The notes under the pieces: model-generated
The model's database searches: none
The model's input: the letters and a program-made list of their open reading frames with translations, nothing else
What the model was told of the DNA's origin: nothing
Position numbers and translations under genes: made by a program
Source: Tiliqua scincoides
Lineage: Eukaryota > Chordata > Lepidosauria > Squamata > Scincidae
Direction: 5' to 3'
DNA length: 64,000 bases
NCBI RefSeq assembly: GCF_035046505.1
Contig: NC_089827.1
Coordinates: 58,742,356-58,806,355, forward strand
Part shown: piece after piece, positions 30,301-45,300 of the stretch
Position numbering within the stretch: position 1 is the first letter of the stretch
How the letters are laid out: the number at the start of each line of letters is the position of its first letter

Positions 30301-33300
30301 CCCAATCCACCTCCCCCCACCAGATACAGAGTGCCTGTCTTTTGGCATGGCTGCACCGGGGGGGGGGGGGGATAGGATCGGGCTATTAGGTAGAGACAGA
30401 AATCGTTGTTAAAATCTCAGTTCTTCCATGAATTCACTAGGTGGATATCATTCTCTCTCAATTCCAGCCTCCATCTGTATGAGGAGGAGGAAGAGGATGG
30501 GGTATCAATTAGGTTAATTAAAAGATTACTGATGTACTATGCGAAGCACAGAGTGCTTTGTAAATACAAAGTAGTATTGTCTTGTTGTGTCATAGAAAGA
30601 TAGACTTGTCCAAAATTATTGATACTTCCTTATAATTAGTTACAAGAGAGGTGGTTCGTTAGAGTGCAACTTTTTAGCAGCAACAACGGGTGAGGTTGTA
30701 AAGCATATTCACAAATTAAAGATTAATAAATCCCATCCAGATGTCATCTACCCAAGAGTCCTTAAAGAACTAAAATATAAAATTCTTCATCTTCTGACTA
30801 AAATATGTAACTTGTGCTTACAATCAGCCTCTGTGTCAGAGGACTGGAAGGTAACCATTGCAACATGAATATTCAAAAACAGGTCCAGGGGGAATCTGGG
30901 ATATTACAGGCCAATCAATTTAATGACTATTCAGTGTAAACTGGTGGAAAGCATCACTACATGCATAGAATAGCAAAACATCAGATTGTTAAAATCATAA
31001 GGACATTTCAGAACTGAATGATGTGATGCTTAAATGTTTTATAATCCTAGATGTTACAGTCCCTAATTTACTTTCTCTTGCAGGTTTATTAAAGCAGTTG
31101 CTGAAGTATGATAACTTTGTTTCAGTTATTATGAGTAATTTAGGGAAAGACACAGATTCTGCAAGTCCAGAGTTGTTTGAAGGCGAGAGTTCATTACCTT
31201 TAATGCTCAAGAAGGTATAGTAATTGCTGCAAAAAGTTACCTGTTTTATAGCGTAAGTTACAAAAAGCAAGAAGGCTTCCTTCGGAAAACTGAAGTCTTT
31301 CCCAAATGAGGAGAATAAGAAGGAACACAAACTTCAGTAAAAGAAATGTAAACTGACAATAAGAGATGTGAAAAAAGAATGTGAAGAGCGCATGGCTAAA
31401 AATAGCAAAGCTATAAAACTTCCTTCCTGTGTTTTATTATTTTTAAATGTCTTATTTTCATACATATATGTACATTTTATGTTTTTAGTGTGGTTTTATT
31501 TGTGAGCCGCCTTGAGTGCCCTTCATTGGGATAGAAAGGCAGCATATAAATAAACAAATAAACATGCCTTATAGCACAGCCTGGCTGTCACAAGTGAAGA
31601 GCAGCCAGAATGATGAGCCAGTGGCCTGTAACATACCCTGGTGCAGGTAACTCAGCATAGGTGGGCAGGAGGGGGTGGGCAGGAGGCTGGCAAAATGTGG
31701 TGGGGAGGGGCAGACTGAGGCAGGGAAGGGGCATTATCAGCCACAGTGGTGCCGACAATATTCTATCCCTCTTTATGACCTTGATCCAACATATCCATAT
31801 GGACAATATTTGGTTTATAAACATTCATATTTCTGTTTGTTATTAAAATGTAGTTTAAAAAGCTATACATATATACACTTAAAATTTTACACTCATTTTG
31901 TTGTTTTTTTTACTCAATGCACATGTTACCCTAAAGAAATTAACAGTAATAATTTAATGTAATGCTGATTCTTTAATCCCATATCTGACGTTCCGCACAG
32001 CTGCTGTTGTCAAGAGATGAGCTATTGCAGGTGGCAAGTGCACAGTGTATTGTTTCTGTACTAGTGCATTCTCCAGCAAAATATGCGCCTGTCTTTATCC
32101 ATGCAGATATCCCAGGTAACAAAAATAGCCAGACTGTGCTTTTTTTTATTGTTTGCCACTCTGCAGAACATCATGACACTTGATTTATTGCAAAACCGTT
32201 TTTGGAATAGTTACAGTCATTCTGGTGCATCAGTATTAATCAACAATAGCTTAGAAATGAAGTGAACTATAAATTGTAACTAGAAAAAGATATTTATGGT
32301 TGGCATCCTAAGCCTTGAGGGTCATACTTGAGCACACACTGTGGTTCTAAATTCAGGATTATTACGCCCAAAGTAACACCACCTTATTCATTGCAGTAAT
32401 AGTCATACTAAAAGTGCTCAAAATACATTTTGCGCCAGCCTGAAAAAACTATAGTGTACTGTATTGCATTTCCTTTCAACGCACTTTTATTAGGTTTAGT
32501 AGCAGATTGAGTTGTGAGATGGGTATACAGTGAAGTAATTCTTTAACTCATTGTTTCTCACCAATGGTACAGGTACCACCAGTGGTACTTGAGGTGGTGT
32601 CTGGTGGTACTTGTAGGACTTCTGGACTCCTGTTACCCAGCAGTGAGGTCAGGAACATGACACAACAAACAGTGGTAGGAGACTCAACTTGATGGGCAGA
32701 ACACCAAAGCGTGCTCTTCCATGCTCAAAAGAGCCCTCCTGTCCACCCTGAGCCTCATAGGGCGCAATCCAAACCTGCGCTGGAGCAGGCAAGCCAGGAG
32801 ACTTGCGCTGAATCCAACGCGGGTTTGCAGTGAGCAGCGGCTCAGCCAGAGGCAAGGGGAAGCTCTTCCCCTTACCCCTGGGTAAGGGCTGTGCACTCCT
32901 ATGGGTCTCCTAGGACCTGCGCCACCTCTGGAAGTGGCGCAAGTCCGAGGAGAATGGAGTGGCTTCAAGCCGCTCCATTTGCACCGGGGACAGGGATTGA
33001 TATCCGGCATAACCACCGGGTCCCAGCTCCGCCCTGGCTTCCTGCGTGCCCTCCCCCCGCCCAGTAACACCCCCTCCCGCCCCCTCCCCACACCCCTCCA
33101 TGCCTACCTTTGCCACTTATGGTGGTGCGCTCGTGCCGACACAAGCGGTGGTGCGGGAGCTGTGTCGGAGACTTCTGCCTCCCCTCGCGCGTCAGCGCAT
33201 CTGAATGCGCTGCTGCGGCTCCCGCTCACGAAGGCACAAATGTGCTTTCTGGTATGTTTGCGACCCTCAAGGGCCACCTATACCGGCATAACTGCCAGTT

Positions 33301-36300
33301 AGGATTGCGCCTTTGTTGCATTGCATCTGACGACAATGTCATCGACAGTGACTTCCAGTGGTACTTTGAATAGGCTGGCTATGTGAAGTGGTACAGTAGA
33401 GGATAAATGTTGAGAAACACTTTTTAGACTAAATATTGAACTTTGCATAAACCATTTGATCCACATGCAAGTCAAATAGGTTGTATTAATTACCCTTGTG
33501 ATTTGGTGACCAATATGGAACAGATCTACTTTTCAGTCCTATTTAGTGGTGATACTGGCCTTTCCCTCAGTTTTAGTACACATATCATAGGATTTTGATT
33601 GTGTTGCGGGGATAAGTAGGAAGTTGAAAGAATGATTTCTTCGCTCAAGACAGATTTCTTGAGAATCACATTTTTACAGCGAAATCCTATCTTGTACTGG
33701 AACAGGCAAACCTGGAGGCCTGTATCCAGCACAAGATAGGGCTTCAAAGTGACTCAACTAAAGGTAAAGGAAAACTCTTCCCCTTACCCCCGGGTAAGCC
33801 ACTGCAGCCCTTATGGGTCTCCTTGAACTCGCACCACCTCCAGAGGTGGCACAAGTCCGAGGAGAGTGGCACAAGCTGTTCGGGAACAGGGGTTGGGATG
33901 CGGCAAAACTGCCGGGTCCCAGCCCCACCTCCCGCTCCCCACCTAACCTGGGATCACCCTCCCCTGACCCCAGAATGCCTCCCTCTTGCCTCCTTTCCGC
34001 CCACCCCAGACCCTTGCGTCAGTCGAACTCGGCTGACACAATGCTCCCTTCCCTTGTCAGTGCGGAGGCTGGATTCAGCCTCTGCGGGCCGGAGCACATC
34101 TGTGCGCTTACCCAGCCAACTCTTGAGGAGGCACAAACGTGGCTTATGGCATGTTTGCAACCCTCCTGGGCCGGTGCAAGGAACTTGTACCAGCCCAAAG
34201 GCAAGGTAGAATTGCACCCTTACAGGTCTAACTTGCTTCTACCCTTACCTCTTTCTCTAGAATTCCCATCTTTTGTTCACTCACTTTTTATGGATAACAT
34301 AATCAGATAATAACATTGTTGTCAGATCCTTGAATTCCAGTTAATTTCTGTGTTGTCCTCCCATGTTGTTTTTTCCCCCTCAAATCTCCCATTTTTTTTA
34401 GAACTTTATAATACAGTGCAATTGGAACATCAGACTGTCTAGTTTAAACAGGCAAAGTATTATTAAGGCTTTCCAGGGCTCCTGTGTCTTTAATTAAATT
34501 CTACTTGTTGGCAGCTTCAGCCCAGAAATATTGTAGGAATATCTTGGCCATGTGGAAGGGAACCACTTGACAGTATAGCACTATATTGAGTGCTTTATGG
34601 CGCTTCCTTTTAATTCCCACTAATTACAGAAAAGAATGCCTCACCAGCGCACAGAGACTGTGGCACCCAAACAACCCTACTGTTGGCAGGATAGCACTGG
34701 GCAGGAGGAATTTCCCTGAAAACAAGTTTACTGTTTTGTGGAATAGTCCTTCAGTGTCCACCTTTCTGTATCCTACTTCTTTTACCAAAAGTAGTTGCAA
34801 GAATTGTTAAATGCCTGTTGTGGTTTGAAAAACTCACTGGTGATTATAACACCCCTGAGAAATATCTAGGGCAGTGGTTTCCAAACTTTTTAGAGGCCCT
34901 AAAGTAGCCATTTTTAGCCACTGTGCCATGGCACATTGGTGTGCCGTGAATGGTCTCCGGGTGTGCCGTGGGATTTTGGGAGAGGGTCATTTATTAGTAG
35001 GGCCATTGAGGATGTGAGCTCCCCCATTGGCAGCTCAGGAGGCCTTGTCAATTGTCAAAAAACCGATGATGTGCCTTGACCATTTTAGTCTCTTGCCAGG
35101 GTGCCATGATTGAAAATCTCTGCCCTAGAGGCTGCTGCCTGATATATAAATGCCAACGGTTGTGGCTGTAATGGTGATTGGGCAACAGTGTTCTCCCAGT
35201 AAGTAGTGGCTTGTTTAATCCTTATTGAACAATCCTTATTAAATCCTTATTACACAGCCTAATCTGCTCTGTCAGTTGCTGTGGTGCCCAGTTGCTTTTG
35301 CATTTGGCAACAACTTATTTAATTAAATTTATCTTGACATTTCTATCATGAACTCTCTGCTCTTACTCTTACCTGAAAACTGTTTCTCTGACTTCACCAG
35401 ATCTTGTCTGGGTATCCCTATGATTGTTTGGTAGTTCCAGAGTATGTTGCAGAGTATAAAATTAAGTTTTACTTTGTTATGTTCTTTATTTTTCCCCTTT
35501 TGGGAACATTTACATTGGACTTAGCCAATGCTAGGTTGAATTTATTTTTGTTTTTCTTTTTCTTTGCAGAGTTCCTGTTTGAGTGTCTCTTCTGCACGAG
35601 TGAAATTCTCATCTGGTCCATTTATTGCTGCCTGCTGCTCCTGACTGAGGAACAACTTTTCTTTTCCAAGTGTCATGCTCTCTATGGTAAATCACCATTC
35701 CCTTTCCCCACAGCCAGATAGAATTGATATTTTGACATCATTTGGCACCCATGCATTCACATGTTGAATATCTAAACTCTCCCTGGGACATTATTATTAC
35801 ATATATTGACTGACTTTATAAGTGCAGTCCTAACCACACTTTCCTGTGAGTAAGCCCCATTGAACAAAATAGGATTTATGCCTAATAAAGGTTTGATTGA
35901 TTGATTGATTGATTGAACAAAATAGGACTTGCTTCTGGGTAGACCTGATTAGGATTGTGCCCTTTGTCTCATTAGATACTTGTCAGGTGTCAAATTATGA
36001 TGCTTTGTTCAAGATCCTAATAACTGCTGACTTTAATAAAAAGCAAGTATTACCAGAGGTGTTGTTGGTGTTTTCCTCCTACCTTGGGATGGGCTACAGC
36101 CTTGCCCCCTCCCCTGAGCTTTACAGTGGGCTCAGTATTACCACTGAGCAGTAATGCTTTCCTAGGAGCAGTCAAATTACTGAACAAGGGTGGGGCAGGG
36201 CAATCAAACATGGCTTCCACCTCTGCGTTTCTGAAATTACTTTGCTAAGTTAGTGCATTTTTGTCAGAGAGTGGTATGAGTGAGACAGTCACCAGTGCAT

Positions 36301-39300
36301 AGGACATTTGTACTGATGATGGGCTTTGTTTTGTTTTTGTTGTTTAGGGCATTCAATTTTTTATTTTATTTGTAAGATCTTTTATATCATTCCTAATGTT
36401 AATTTAATCAAATAGACTTTTTATTTCTTTGTTTGCAGCTGAAGCTAATTTTTCCTCTACAGCTTTCTCAGAGCTTAAACAGCCATTTCAGTTTCTGTAC
36501 TGATTTCTGGGCCTTTCACTGACACACAGTGCAATCCTAATTTGCACTGTAACAGGCAGGACGGTGGGCCTGTGCTGTATCCAGCGCAAGTTTTGAACTG
36601 ACTGGCTTGGCCAGAGGCAAGGGGATATAATTCTTCTTACCCTGTGTCGTGCTGCAGAGGCCTCAATGGGTCTACTTGGATCTGGACCACCTGAAGAGGT
36701 GATGCAAATCTGAGCAGCCCGGAACTACCCTGGGCTGCCTGGGAATGGGAATGCCTGGCATAAGTGCCGGATCCAGGCTCTGCCCCCCACTTCCCTGCTG
36801 CTTGCTCATGGGGCCACGCGCCCTCCATCTGCCCCAAAATGCCTCCTACTTGCCCTTCCCATGCCCCCCCCGACCCCTGTTCCGGCCTGCAAAGGCTGGT
36901 GTAAACATACCGGACCTGGCACCTGTGTCGGCACGGACAGGCTGGTGCACATCCTTGCGCTGGTCTCCATGACTCAAGTTGGCAGAGATGTCCTTACGGC
37001 ACATTTGCAACAGTCTTGGGCCAGCACAAGGGACTTGCACTGGCCCAAAGGTGTGTTTGGATTGTGCCCTTATTTTCTATAAAATGTTCAGAATAATTAC
37101 ATAAGCTCTTCCTAATACTGGGGGTTCTCTAGTGGTTTGGGACTACAGCATTCTTGTTAGTTCAGCTGTGTGTATAGTGAGGAGTGCTTTTTAGCCTGTA
37201 GTGGTGAGCAGATCGTTGATCCCAGATCATCATTTTTTTAAAAAAATATCTGACCCAGCCAATCAGTGGTGTAGCTAATGATCATGTAGCCCGGTGCCAA
37301 GCTCAAAATGTTGCCCTGGAAGTGATGTCACAACCGGAAGTGACATCATGCCTGGGCTTTTTAAAAAGTGAAAATTGGAACCCACCTGCTCCTCCCAGCA
37401 GCTCACCACCCACTTGCTCTGCTGCCTCTCCCCGGTCAGTGGCATAGCTAAGGCATCTATCTGCTGCCTGGGGTCAAAGAAGATTTTGTAGCTCGCCCTT
37501 CATGACAAAATCAAATTTAATTAAGTAAATAAATAAAAAAGTTATTGGTTCCACGCTGTATCATAATAAAATCTAATTGGCACTGAGAACAATCAGTCTC
37601 ATCGGTCGGTTTTGAGTTAAGCAAATCCACTTTTTGTTACATAAGGCAGTTGTGTTTTCATTTTCTGGTTAATTGGCCATAGCTTTTTGATAGAATACAG
37701 ATATTCCAATGCAATTTCATTGCATTCTGCATTAAATCACCTTTCCAATGATATATAACATGATGGTATTATTCATACATACCAAGATTTTCACAAATTT
37801 GGTCACTAGTGTCAAGCTCAGCTTGTTGCACGCCTCAAGTTTGATGCCTGGTGAAACTGCTACCCCTGCACCCCCTTAGCTATGCCACTGCAGTCAACGT
37901 GTCTTGGAGATACCCAAATCTTCTTGGCTAATTCCCCCCACCTTCTAGCTGTTTGTCATTGGTACAGGAATGCTTTTATAGCTTTTGTTATGTTTAAAAA
38001 TGCACTTCATTCCAGGCATTGAACCTGTTTTGAGAAGCCTAAAAGAAATCTTCCATTTTAATAATGTGGAATTACACAAGCAGGGACTTTTGCTTTTCAC
38101 TGAAATCCTGAAGAGGTAAGGGATTTCAGCGTACCCTCTTATTTTCATGCCTTCAATTTGGAAATGTTTCAAGGGGAGGAAGCAGCTTTTCACTAACATA
38201 TCTGGGGAAAAGATATCAGGTAGAAGGGGTATGTCTAGAGATAATATCCTAATTTGTATGACTCTCTTAATTAATCAACTTCCTTATGTTTTAGCAAGGA
38301 ACCTGCTAAACCTGATGAAGTACTGATTAACTCTTGCTTTAGCAATCATGAACATGAAAGTCAGAATTGGTTTATGCAAGAACTTAAGTGTTCTTTTGTC
38401 AGCTTTTTGAATGGATGAAGAGCACAACTCCATATGCAGTGTGCCTTGCCTCTTTTAGCCCAGAAGCTAGAGCTCAGGCTAACAACTCAAAAACAAATGA
38501 CATTGAGTTGTTGCCATTCATTGTGATCTGAAAAAATATGGCATACTATATGATTGTACTTATCACTATAGATTTACTTTGGGAGGGCCTTCTGGAGGTT
38601 TGAAGTTAGATTATGAGAACAAAGCCTTGAAATCTAAGCTAACCCCATGAGTAAAGTAGAAACTTGAGATCCATATATTTCAATAGGTGGTTTTTATTGT
38701 CAGATAAACATCTGTGTTTTTTTTTTTTGCTTCAGATATGGCTATATACCCAGATATGTGCTTATGGCACTTCCAACTGTTTTTTGATACAGAAGATTTT
38801 GCTTGCTTGCAGATTTATGCAAGTTCTGATAGAATCAAATGTGAAAAGCCAGGCAGATAAGTCCAAACCTCTTGTTTGGAAATTTGTGTTTTACTTTGCA
38901 TATCATGCAGTGACAAACTCATTCATCCCCAAGTGTATGTGGGGGCAGGAAAGCATGGCGCACACTGTGTGATGATGCATACAGCTCAAAATACATGTAC
39001 TGTATGTGCAATGGTTTATGGTTACATGTTGTAAGAATTTTATGTGATATGTGGCAGTGAATATGTGGCAGTGAATATTACAAGGATTCTAGTTTAAGCA
39101 TTCATACTTTTGGATTCCAATCTGTACAAAGCCAATATTAAAAAAAAATTGGAGATGATCATTAATGGTGTTGACACTGGAGATCAGGAGGCTTATACGT
39201 GGGTAGATGCTTTGTATTGAAAGCTTTTGTTACATCTACACAGCAATTACCCTTGCGTTTCATCAGGTTAGGGACAGAACATGAATGAAAGTAAAAAATG

Positions 39301-42300
39301 GATAAAAATCAAAGCATAGCCTTACTTAGCTTGCAAATTTATATTGGCCACCAAAAATGTAAATAACCATAGAATGCCACCAAAATGTAAATAACCATAG
39401 AATGCATGCAAACCTAAATATACAGAAATAAAAGAAAAATAAACATAAGAATGTCAAGTCACATCATGGAAGGTTGGATGAAATTGGACAAAAGAGAAAA
39501 GCACAAAATTTGACATTTGGTTATAACTGAAAACAGCTGAAAGAGCAAAGTGATGAAAGTCAAGGTATTGCTATACATGGCATGTTTCAATTAATCTCTC
39601 GGCTACAGTCTCTTAATGTAACCTGAAGCTGCAAGCCAAATCGCCACTTATCAGAAACTTATGGAATGACACGATGCTGGTTTTAAGCCATTTCTGCCCA
39701 ACGTTGCATATATGCAACAGGGACCAAATGTGTACAGCTGTGGGCTGGGCAGAAATTTAATTACTGATATTGGCACACTAATAATCAGTGATATCAAATA
39801 GTATGTAGCAAAAATCTAAAAAGTATTTAATAAGAGGCTACACTTTAAGTACTAGAATATACATTTCTTCTTTTCAGGCAGCCAGTAGAGATTAAATTAT
39901 TTACAAATATAGCTCTCTTTAAAGATGCCATTAAAGTTCTTTTGGAAGCTGTAAGTTGCCCTGTTCTAGAAGTAGCAGCTGAAGCCATGAAAGCTGTGGC
40001 TGCAATTTTGAGGTAAGCAGTAAAGGACTTGATGAGGTTCTTTGAAGTGGCACCCTTATTTTTCACCTGGATATTGATACACAATTCTAGCCCTCTTAAT
40101 TCTGCTTCTCTTACTTGCTTTCAGCTGCTTTGTCCCTTACAGAATGAACACCCAGGGCCAACAGAACATGGTTGTTCCAGTTTTTTGTTGTATCTGGATG
40201 CTTTAGAGTCAAACTAGATGTTATAGCAGAAGTCTAAATAAGAAACTGCTGCAGTCATACAGAAAGAGGGTGGTATATAACAGATTTTTTGAAAAAGAGA
40301 TTGAAAAAGTGATACATGGTAAAGGAGGCCAGAATAGGTTTTGTATATTTCCCTTCTAGTTCTTTCCCTAAGCTCTTTTTTCCTCAACCAAGTTTCAACA
40401 CTGTAATTAACCTTGGTTAGACACAGTGGCGTAGCTAGCGAGGGGCGGGGGGAGGTCTGCCCCAGGTTCCAGCCTTGGTGGGGTGACACAACAACTGACC
40501 CAACATGGCTAACATCATGGAAGTTAGGAATAACTCCATCATGCTATATACCATTGGATGTGGAATTTCCAGTGGAAGGCAACGCAAAATACCAGAGTGA
40601 AGTATCTCCTTTCCATCAAAAATTATGGCCCAAAAATCTAAAAAATGCATGGAGCCCTGCAGAAAGTGAAACCGAGTGATATCAGGCGTTTACTGGCGAG
40701 TAGGTGAACTTGCCTTAGTCCATCAGAAAGGGCAGGCTGAGAGGAATCCAACGACACCACAGTTGTTCCTATCCAATGAAAGCAGCCCTCCCAAAAACAC
40801 CCAAGAAGGAAGTCCCTCCCTCCAAGCAACGAATGTATTGAGCCCTATGAAAAGCAAAAGTAAGCCAAACATTGCGTTTACTCACGAGTAAGCAAATGTG
40901 CCTTTGCTCCTGGTCAAGTTAGGCAAAGGGGAATGCAAGGCTAGCTGTATGGTCCCAATCTGATGAAAGCAGAGCTAAACAAATGCTCCAGAAGGCAGCA
41001 CCCCCCCCCCCCCCCAAAGAATAAAACAGGCTTCAGCTGGTAAGGTCAATTTTTCTTTGTTTTTAGACTTGTAAAGCCAGGTGGGTCCCGATAGTGATAT
41101 GCTTGAAATATAAGAACTTATACTGGACTGGGCACTGGGGAGGGCTGAAACTCTCACTGATAATTTTTTTTTGGGGGGGGTGTTATTGCAGGCAGGCTAC
41201 AGAGAAAATTCACTTGGTGAAACGGGGCTGGCTTCCCCTTATTTAATTATTTGTTTTTCTTTAATTTAATTATTTATAATTTATTTTATTTTGCTTGATG
41301 ATGTCATTTCCAACCATGGCATCACTTCCAGGGGTTCCAGACAGATTGTCATTCTGAAAAGTGGGTCCCAGTGTTAAACATTTGAGAACCACTGCCTTAA
41401 CTCAAAACAGGCCAATGAGACATCCTGGGGGGGGAGGGGTGACACCCTAGTGACTCTGGAAATCATGGCTTTTAGGAATAATACCATCATTTTATATACC
41501 ATTTGATGCAGAATTTCATCCATTGCTTGTGGGGAAGTATTCACTGCATTTATTTTCTGGCCATTATTATTATTCATTTCATGTCATGACTATTACTATC
41601 TCTCCTTTTCACCTACCTCACAGGGTTGTTGTGAGGACAAAATAAGGGGAGGAACCATGTACACCACCCTGAGCTGCTTAGAGAAAGGGTGGTATAAAAA
41701 TGTGAATAAATTAATAATTAATATAATTAATTAATATTTAAATAATAATTAAATTATTAATTGATTGATTATGTTGTATGGGGTGACAAATTTATGGGCC
41801 CCAGGTATCAAATGACCTAGCTACGCCACTGGTTAGACAGAAAGCCCTTTGAGAAAGTGGCTGTTTAGAAGTAAGTGTCAGATGATGGGGGGGGGGTCAG
41901 TATTCCTTACCCACATGCTTTTTCTGTTAAATTGGTTCCCAGAATCTCTGCCATCATCATGTTCAGTTTGGCCCTTGCGTTCTTTGTTTTTGCTGACATC
42001 TGCTAGGCTATCTTCCCTGAGGTTTGTTAAAGGCTTCTTCTAAGTTAATTACCTGTTTTTTCTTGCACTTCGCATGACAGAAAGGATCATGTGAGCTTTC
42101 CGCCAGTACTATATGGAGAATTAGAGAAGCTGGTTGAAGGTGTACTGAAACAGTGTAGTAACCTTCCACTGCCACCTCCCAACAAGAGGCTCATGGTTAG
42201 TCACTGTGATTTTCTTTCCTACTTTCAACAGTTTCAGGACTAGAAGCTGGCTTGGATACTGAAGAAATGGGTGGGTGGCATAAGTTGCTGCAAATGAACA

Positions 42301-45300
42301 GAAGGGATTCACTGTTAACAATTTGTGAATTCGTGTAAAGGTACTACTGTAAAAGTACTATTCAATGTAAAGGTCGGGTTCTGATTACGAGAAACAGAGG
42401 ATCCTTAAAAGTCATTTTCTCTCATCTCAACATCACAGAGTCACCCAACAGGTAGACATCAGAACAGAGCGGTTTCACAGCATGGACAGCTCCTGCAGAG
42501 TGCCTTTGAAAGTTTCAGAAGTGCTTGTAGGTGAGATTTTTTTTTGTTCTGCTTTGTCAGTCCTAAAGGGGTTCTTAGAAAGATCTGTTGCTGGCTGTAA
42601 AGTTGAGCTTAATATGGGACTTATTCATATTTATCTAAACATAATGTGCTAATGAATATGTGTTGTTTGTACATGCAACTGTGGTTGAAGGGGCGTGAAC
42701 TAAGAATTCCTGCTTTGTGCCTCTAATGGCACAATAGTTCACCTATCAAGGCTCTTCTATATATACTTAATGTCAAGATTTGAGTTATGTATTTGTTCTG
42801 CTGTGTTTGTATGGATGCAATCCTAACCAACTTTCCAGCACTGACTTAGCCGCAATGCAGCCCCAAGGTAAGGTAACAAACATGCCCTTACCTTGAGGAG
42901 GCCTCCCTGACTGCTTCCCCACTGCATGACGCAGTGCACACCACACTGGTACAGCTATGTCAGTGCTGGAAAGTTGGTTAGGATTGCGCCCCGTATGACA
43001 TTAAACTTATGCTGTTTGTTATGTATATCACATAAAACTCAGCTAGGTCAGCTAATTTATTTAGCGACTCCCAAACCACGGAGTCTGAATGGTTCCCTAA
43101 TTATTTACTCAGCTACATTTATATCTCATCCTTCTTCCCAGAAGCTTAGAACAGCATAACTTGTAATAATCCTATAACGCACACTGGCTTGAGATCTTAG
43201 ATTCCTCTTTACTCCTGCATTCACTGAACAAGTGGAGGAGACATCGGAATCACAGCCACTGATTCCATCACAACCTTTGTGCATTCAGTGAATAATCCAG
43301 AGGCAGAGAAAGTGGTCTGAGGGTAGGCTAGTACAGTAGTCAGGTTCTGGAGCTGGCAGATAAGAAGGCAAGGTGATGATCTGTTTGGTCCCTTTCCAAG
43401 AGATGAGAAGTTCGTACTGGGAACCAAGCCCAGAAGAGTTTGTATATAGGTTCAACAAGGGCCCTGTTAGCTCTTCAGGTCTCTTTATTCTTCCTAGGCT
43501 GTCTGTCTGTGGTTTCCCTTCCTGCCACTTTTAGCAAAGCTTGGGTCAGCCCGGTTCTTAGTTCTTGCTGTGAGCTGCCTTGTTTTAAAGATAGGAAGGT
43601 GCCTGAACTTTGCTGCCAGTATACCTTGGTTTAAGACCTCCAGCGCTTTCTGCAATACTTGAGTATCCAGTATTGGAGATCAGACAACCAGATTTCTTTC
43701 AGGATGAAAGGATGTTATAGAAATGATGTGGTATAGCTTCTGTCTGACAGCCCTTATGTGTCTTCTTAGGCTAGCTGAAGAATGTCAGAATGACCCTCTG
43801 GCTCAAGAGAATGCTTTCACAGCTCCCAACTCAGAGAAAAAGGATACCCTGAAGAGCTTTTCTGAATTTCTTCTGAAGATGTCTGACTCTTTTTGCATTC
43901 CCATAGTCATGGTATACTTGCTTCTTACCCCCAAAAGAAAAAAAGAACAGATGCCCCAAATCATATATTCTCTTACTGGTGTTTCTGATATGTTTCAAAT
44001 AATGTTTTCCAAAGGTAAAATTCTTTTACACAACAGTTCACTGCAAAGGCTTGAATTGACTTTTAAAAACCCTTCTTACCCTATCCTAAATAGTAGGTTG
44101 GTCATAGATGCTTGTGGAAAATAAATCTGGCATAAACCGTGGCTCTTACAGAAAACATTGTGACAAAATTTAGTCCCTTAGAAGCAATGATGCCTCTTTC
44201 TGCTCCCCACGCCTTCCTGAATTATTAAGTGTATTTTGAATGAGGAGCCCTAAATGTTAAATTAAAGCTATTGAGAACTTATTGTACAACTGAATCCTTT
44301 GAACTATTTTGGGACAAGAGTTCTCAATTGAAAGAATTGGGTGTGTTTACCCTAGAGAAGACTGAGTAGGAATGGGCAAACCTGATTGCACTCAGATATT
44401 TGAAAAGCTGGCCCATAAAATATGGCAAAGATTGGTTCTCTGTTGCCTCAAAGGGCAGGAATAGGTCTAGTGGACTTAAATTACAAGAGGGTAGATTTTA
44501 GTTGAACATTAGAAAAACTTCTTAATAGTAACAGCAGTTTGGCAATCTGTAACAAGGGAGGGTAAGTTCTCCCTTGCTGGAGATCTTCATGCAGAGACTG
44601 GATAGCAATTCCTTGAAGACGCTCTAGATTTTCTGCATTAAGCAGGAGGTTGGACTAGATAATCTACAAAGGCCTCTCCATGATTCGGTGCATTAGACTA
44701 GATCAGTGTTTCTCAAATTGTGGGTTGGGACCCACTAGGTGGGTCACGAGCCCATTTCAGGTGAGTCCCCATTCATTTCAATATTTTAATTTTAATATAT
44801 TAAACTTGATGCTACCATAGTATGTGACTGCATTTGGGGAAATGTTACAGACCTGTACTTTTAACAAGCTACTATGTATATTTTAACAATGATAGTAAAT
44901 GGGTAAGTGTGGGTAGGATTGCAGCCTAGGATTGTTAAAAAATTTTCCTGCTTGATGATGTCACTTCCAGTCATTACCTCACTTCTGGTGGGTCCTGACA
45001 GATTCTTATTCTAAATAATGGATCCCAGTGCTAAATGTGTGAGAACCACTGGACTAGATGATATATTTTGGCTTGGGATGATGTCTATCAATTTCATTAA
45101 AAGATTCCTCATTTCTCCTCTAAGCTGTTTGTTTCTTTCTGGAACAGGAAAAGCATGTCTGTTTCCTCTTCCTGCAGAAATATTCTGAAAAGGCTGTCTG
45201 CCCAGCTCTCATGGAAGTTTTCATCTCAACTCTCAGCATCCTGTTCAATATTGTACCAGATGTGTGCAAAGCATTCTCCATTAAGTTGGGTAAGAATCAC

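Noticed and set aside
33813-34310. 165-codon open frame
   Set aside because: Inside the GC-rich family-B MITE. The other copies do not keep this frame.
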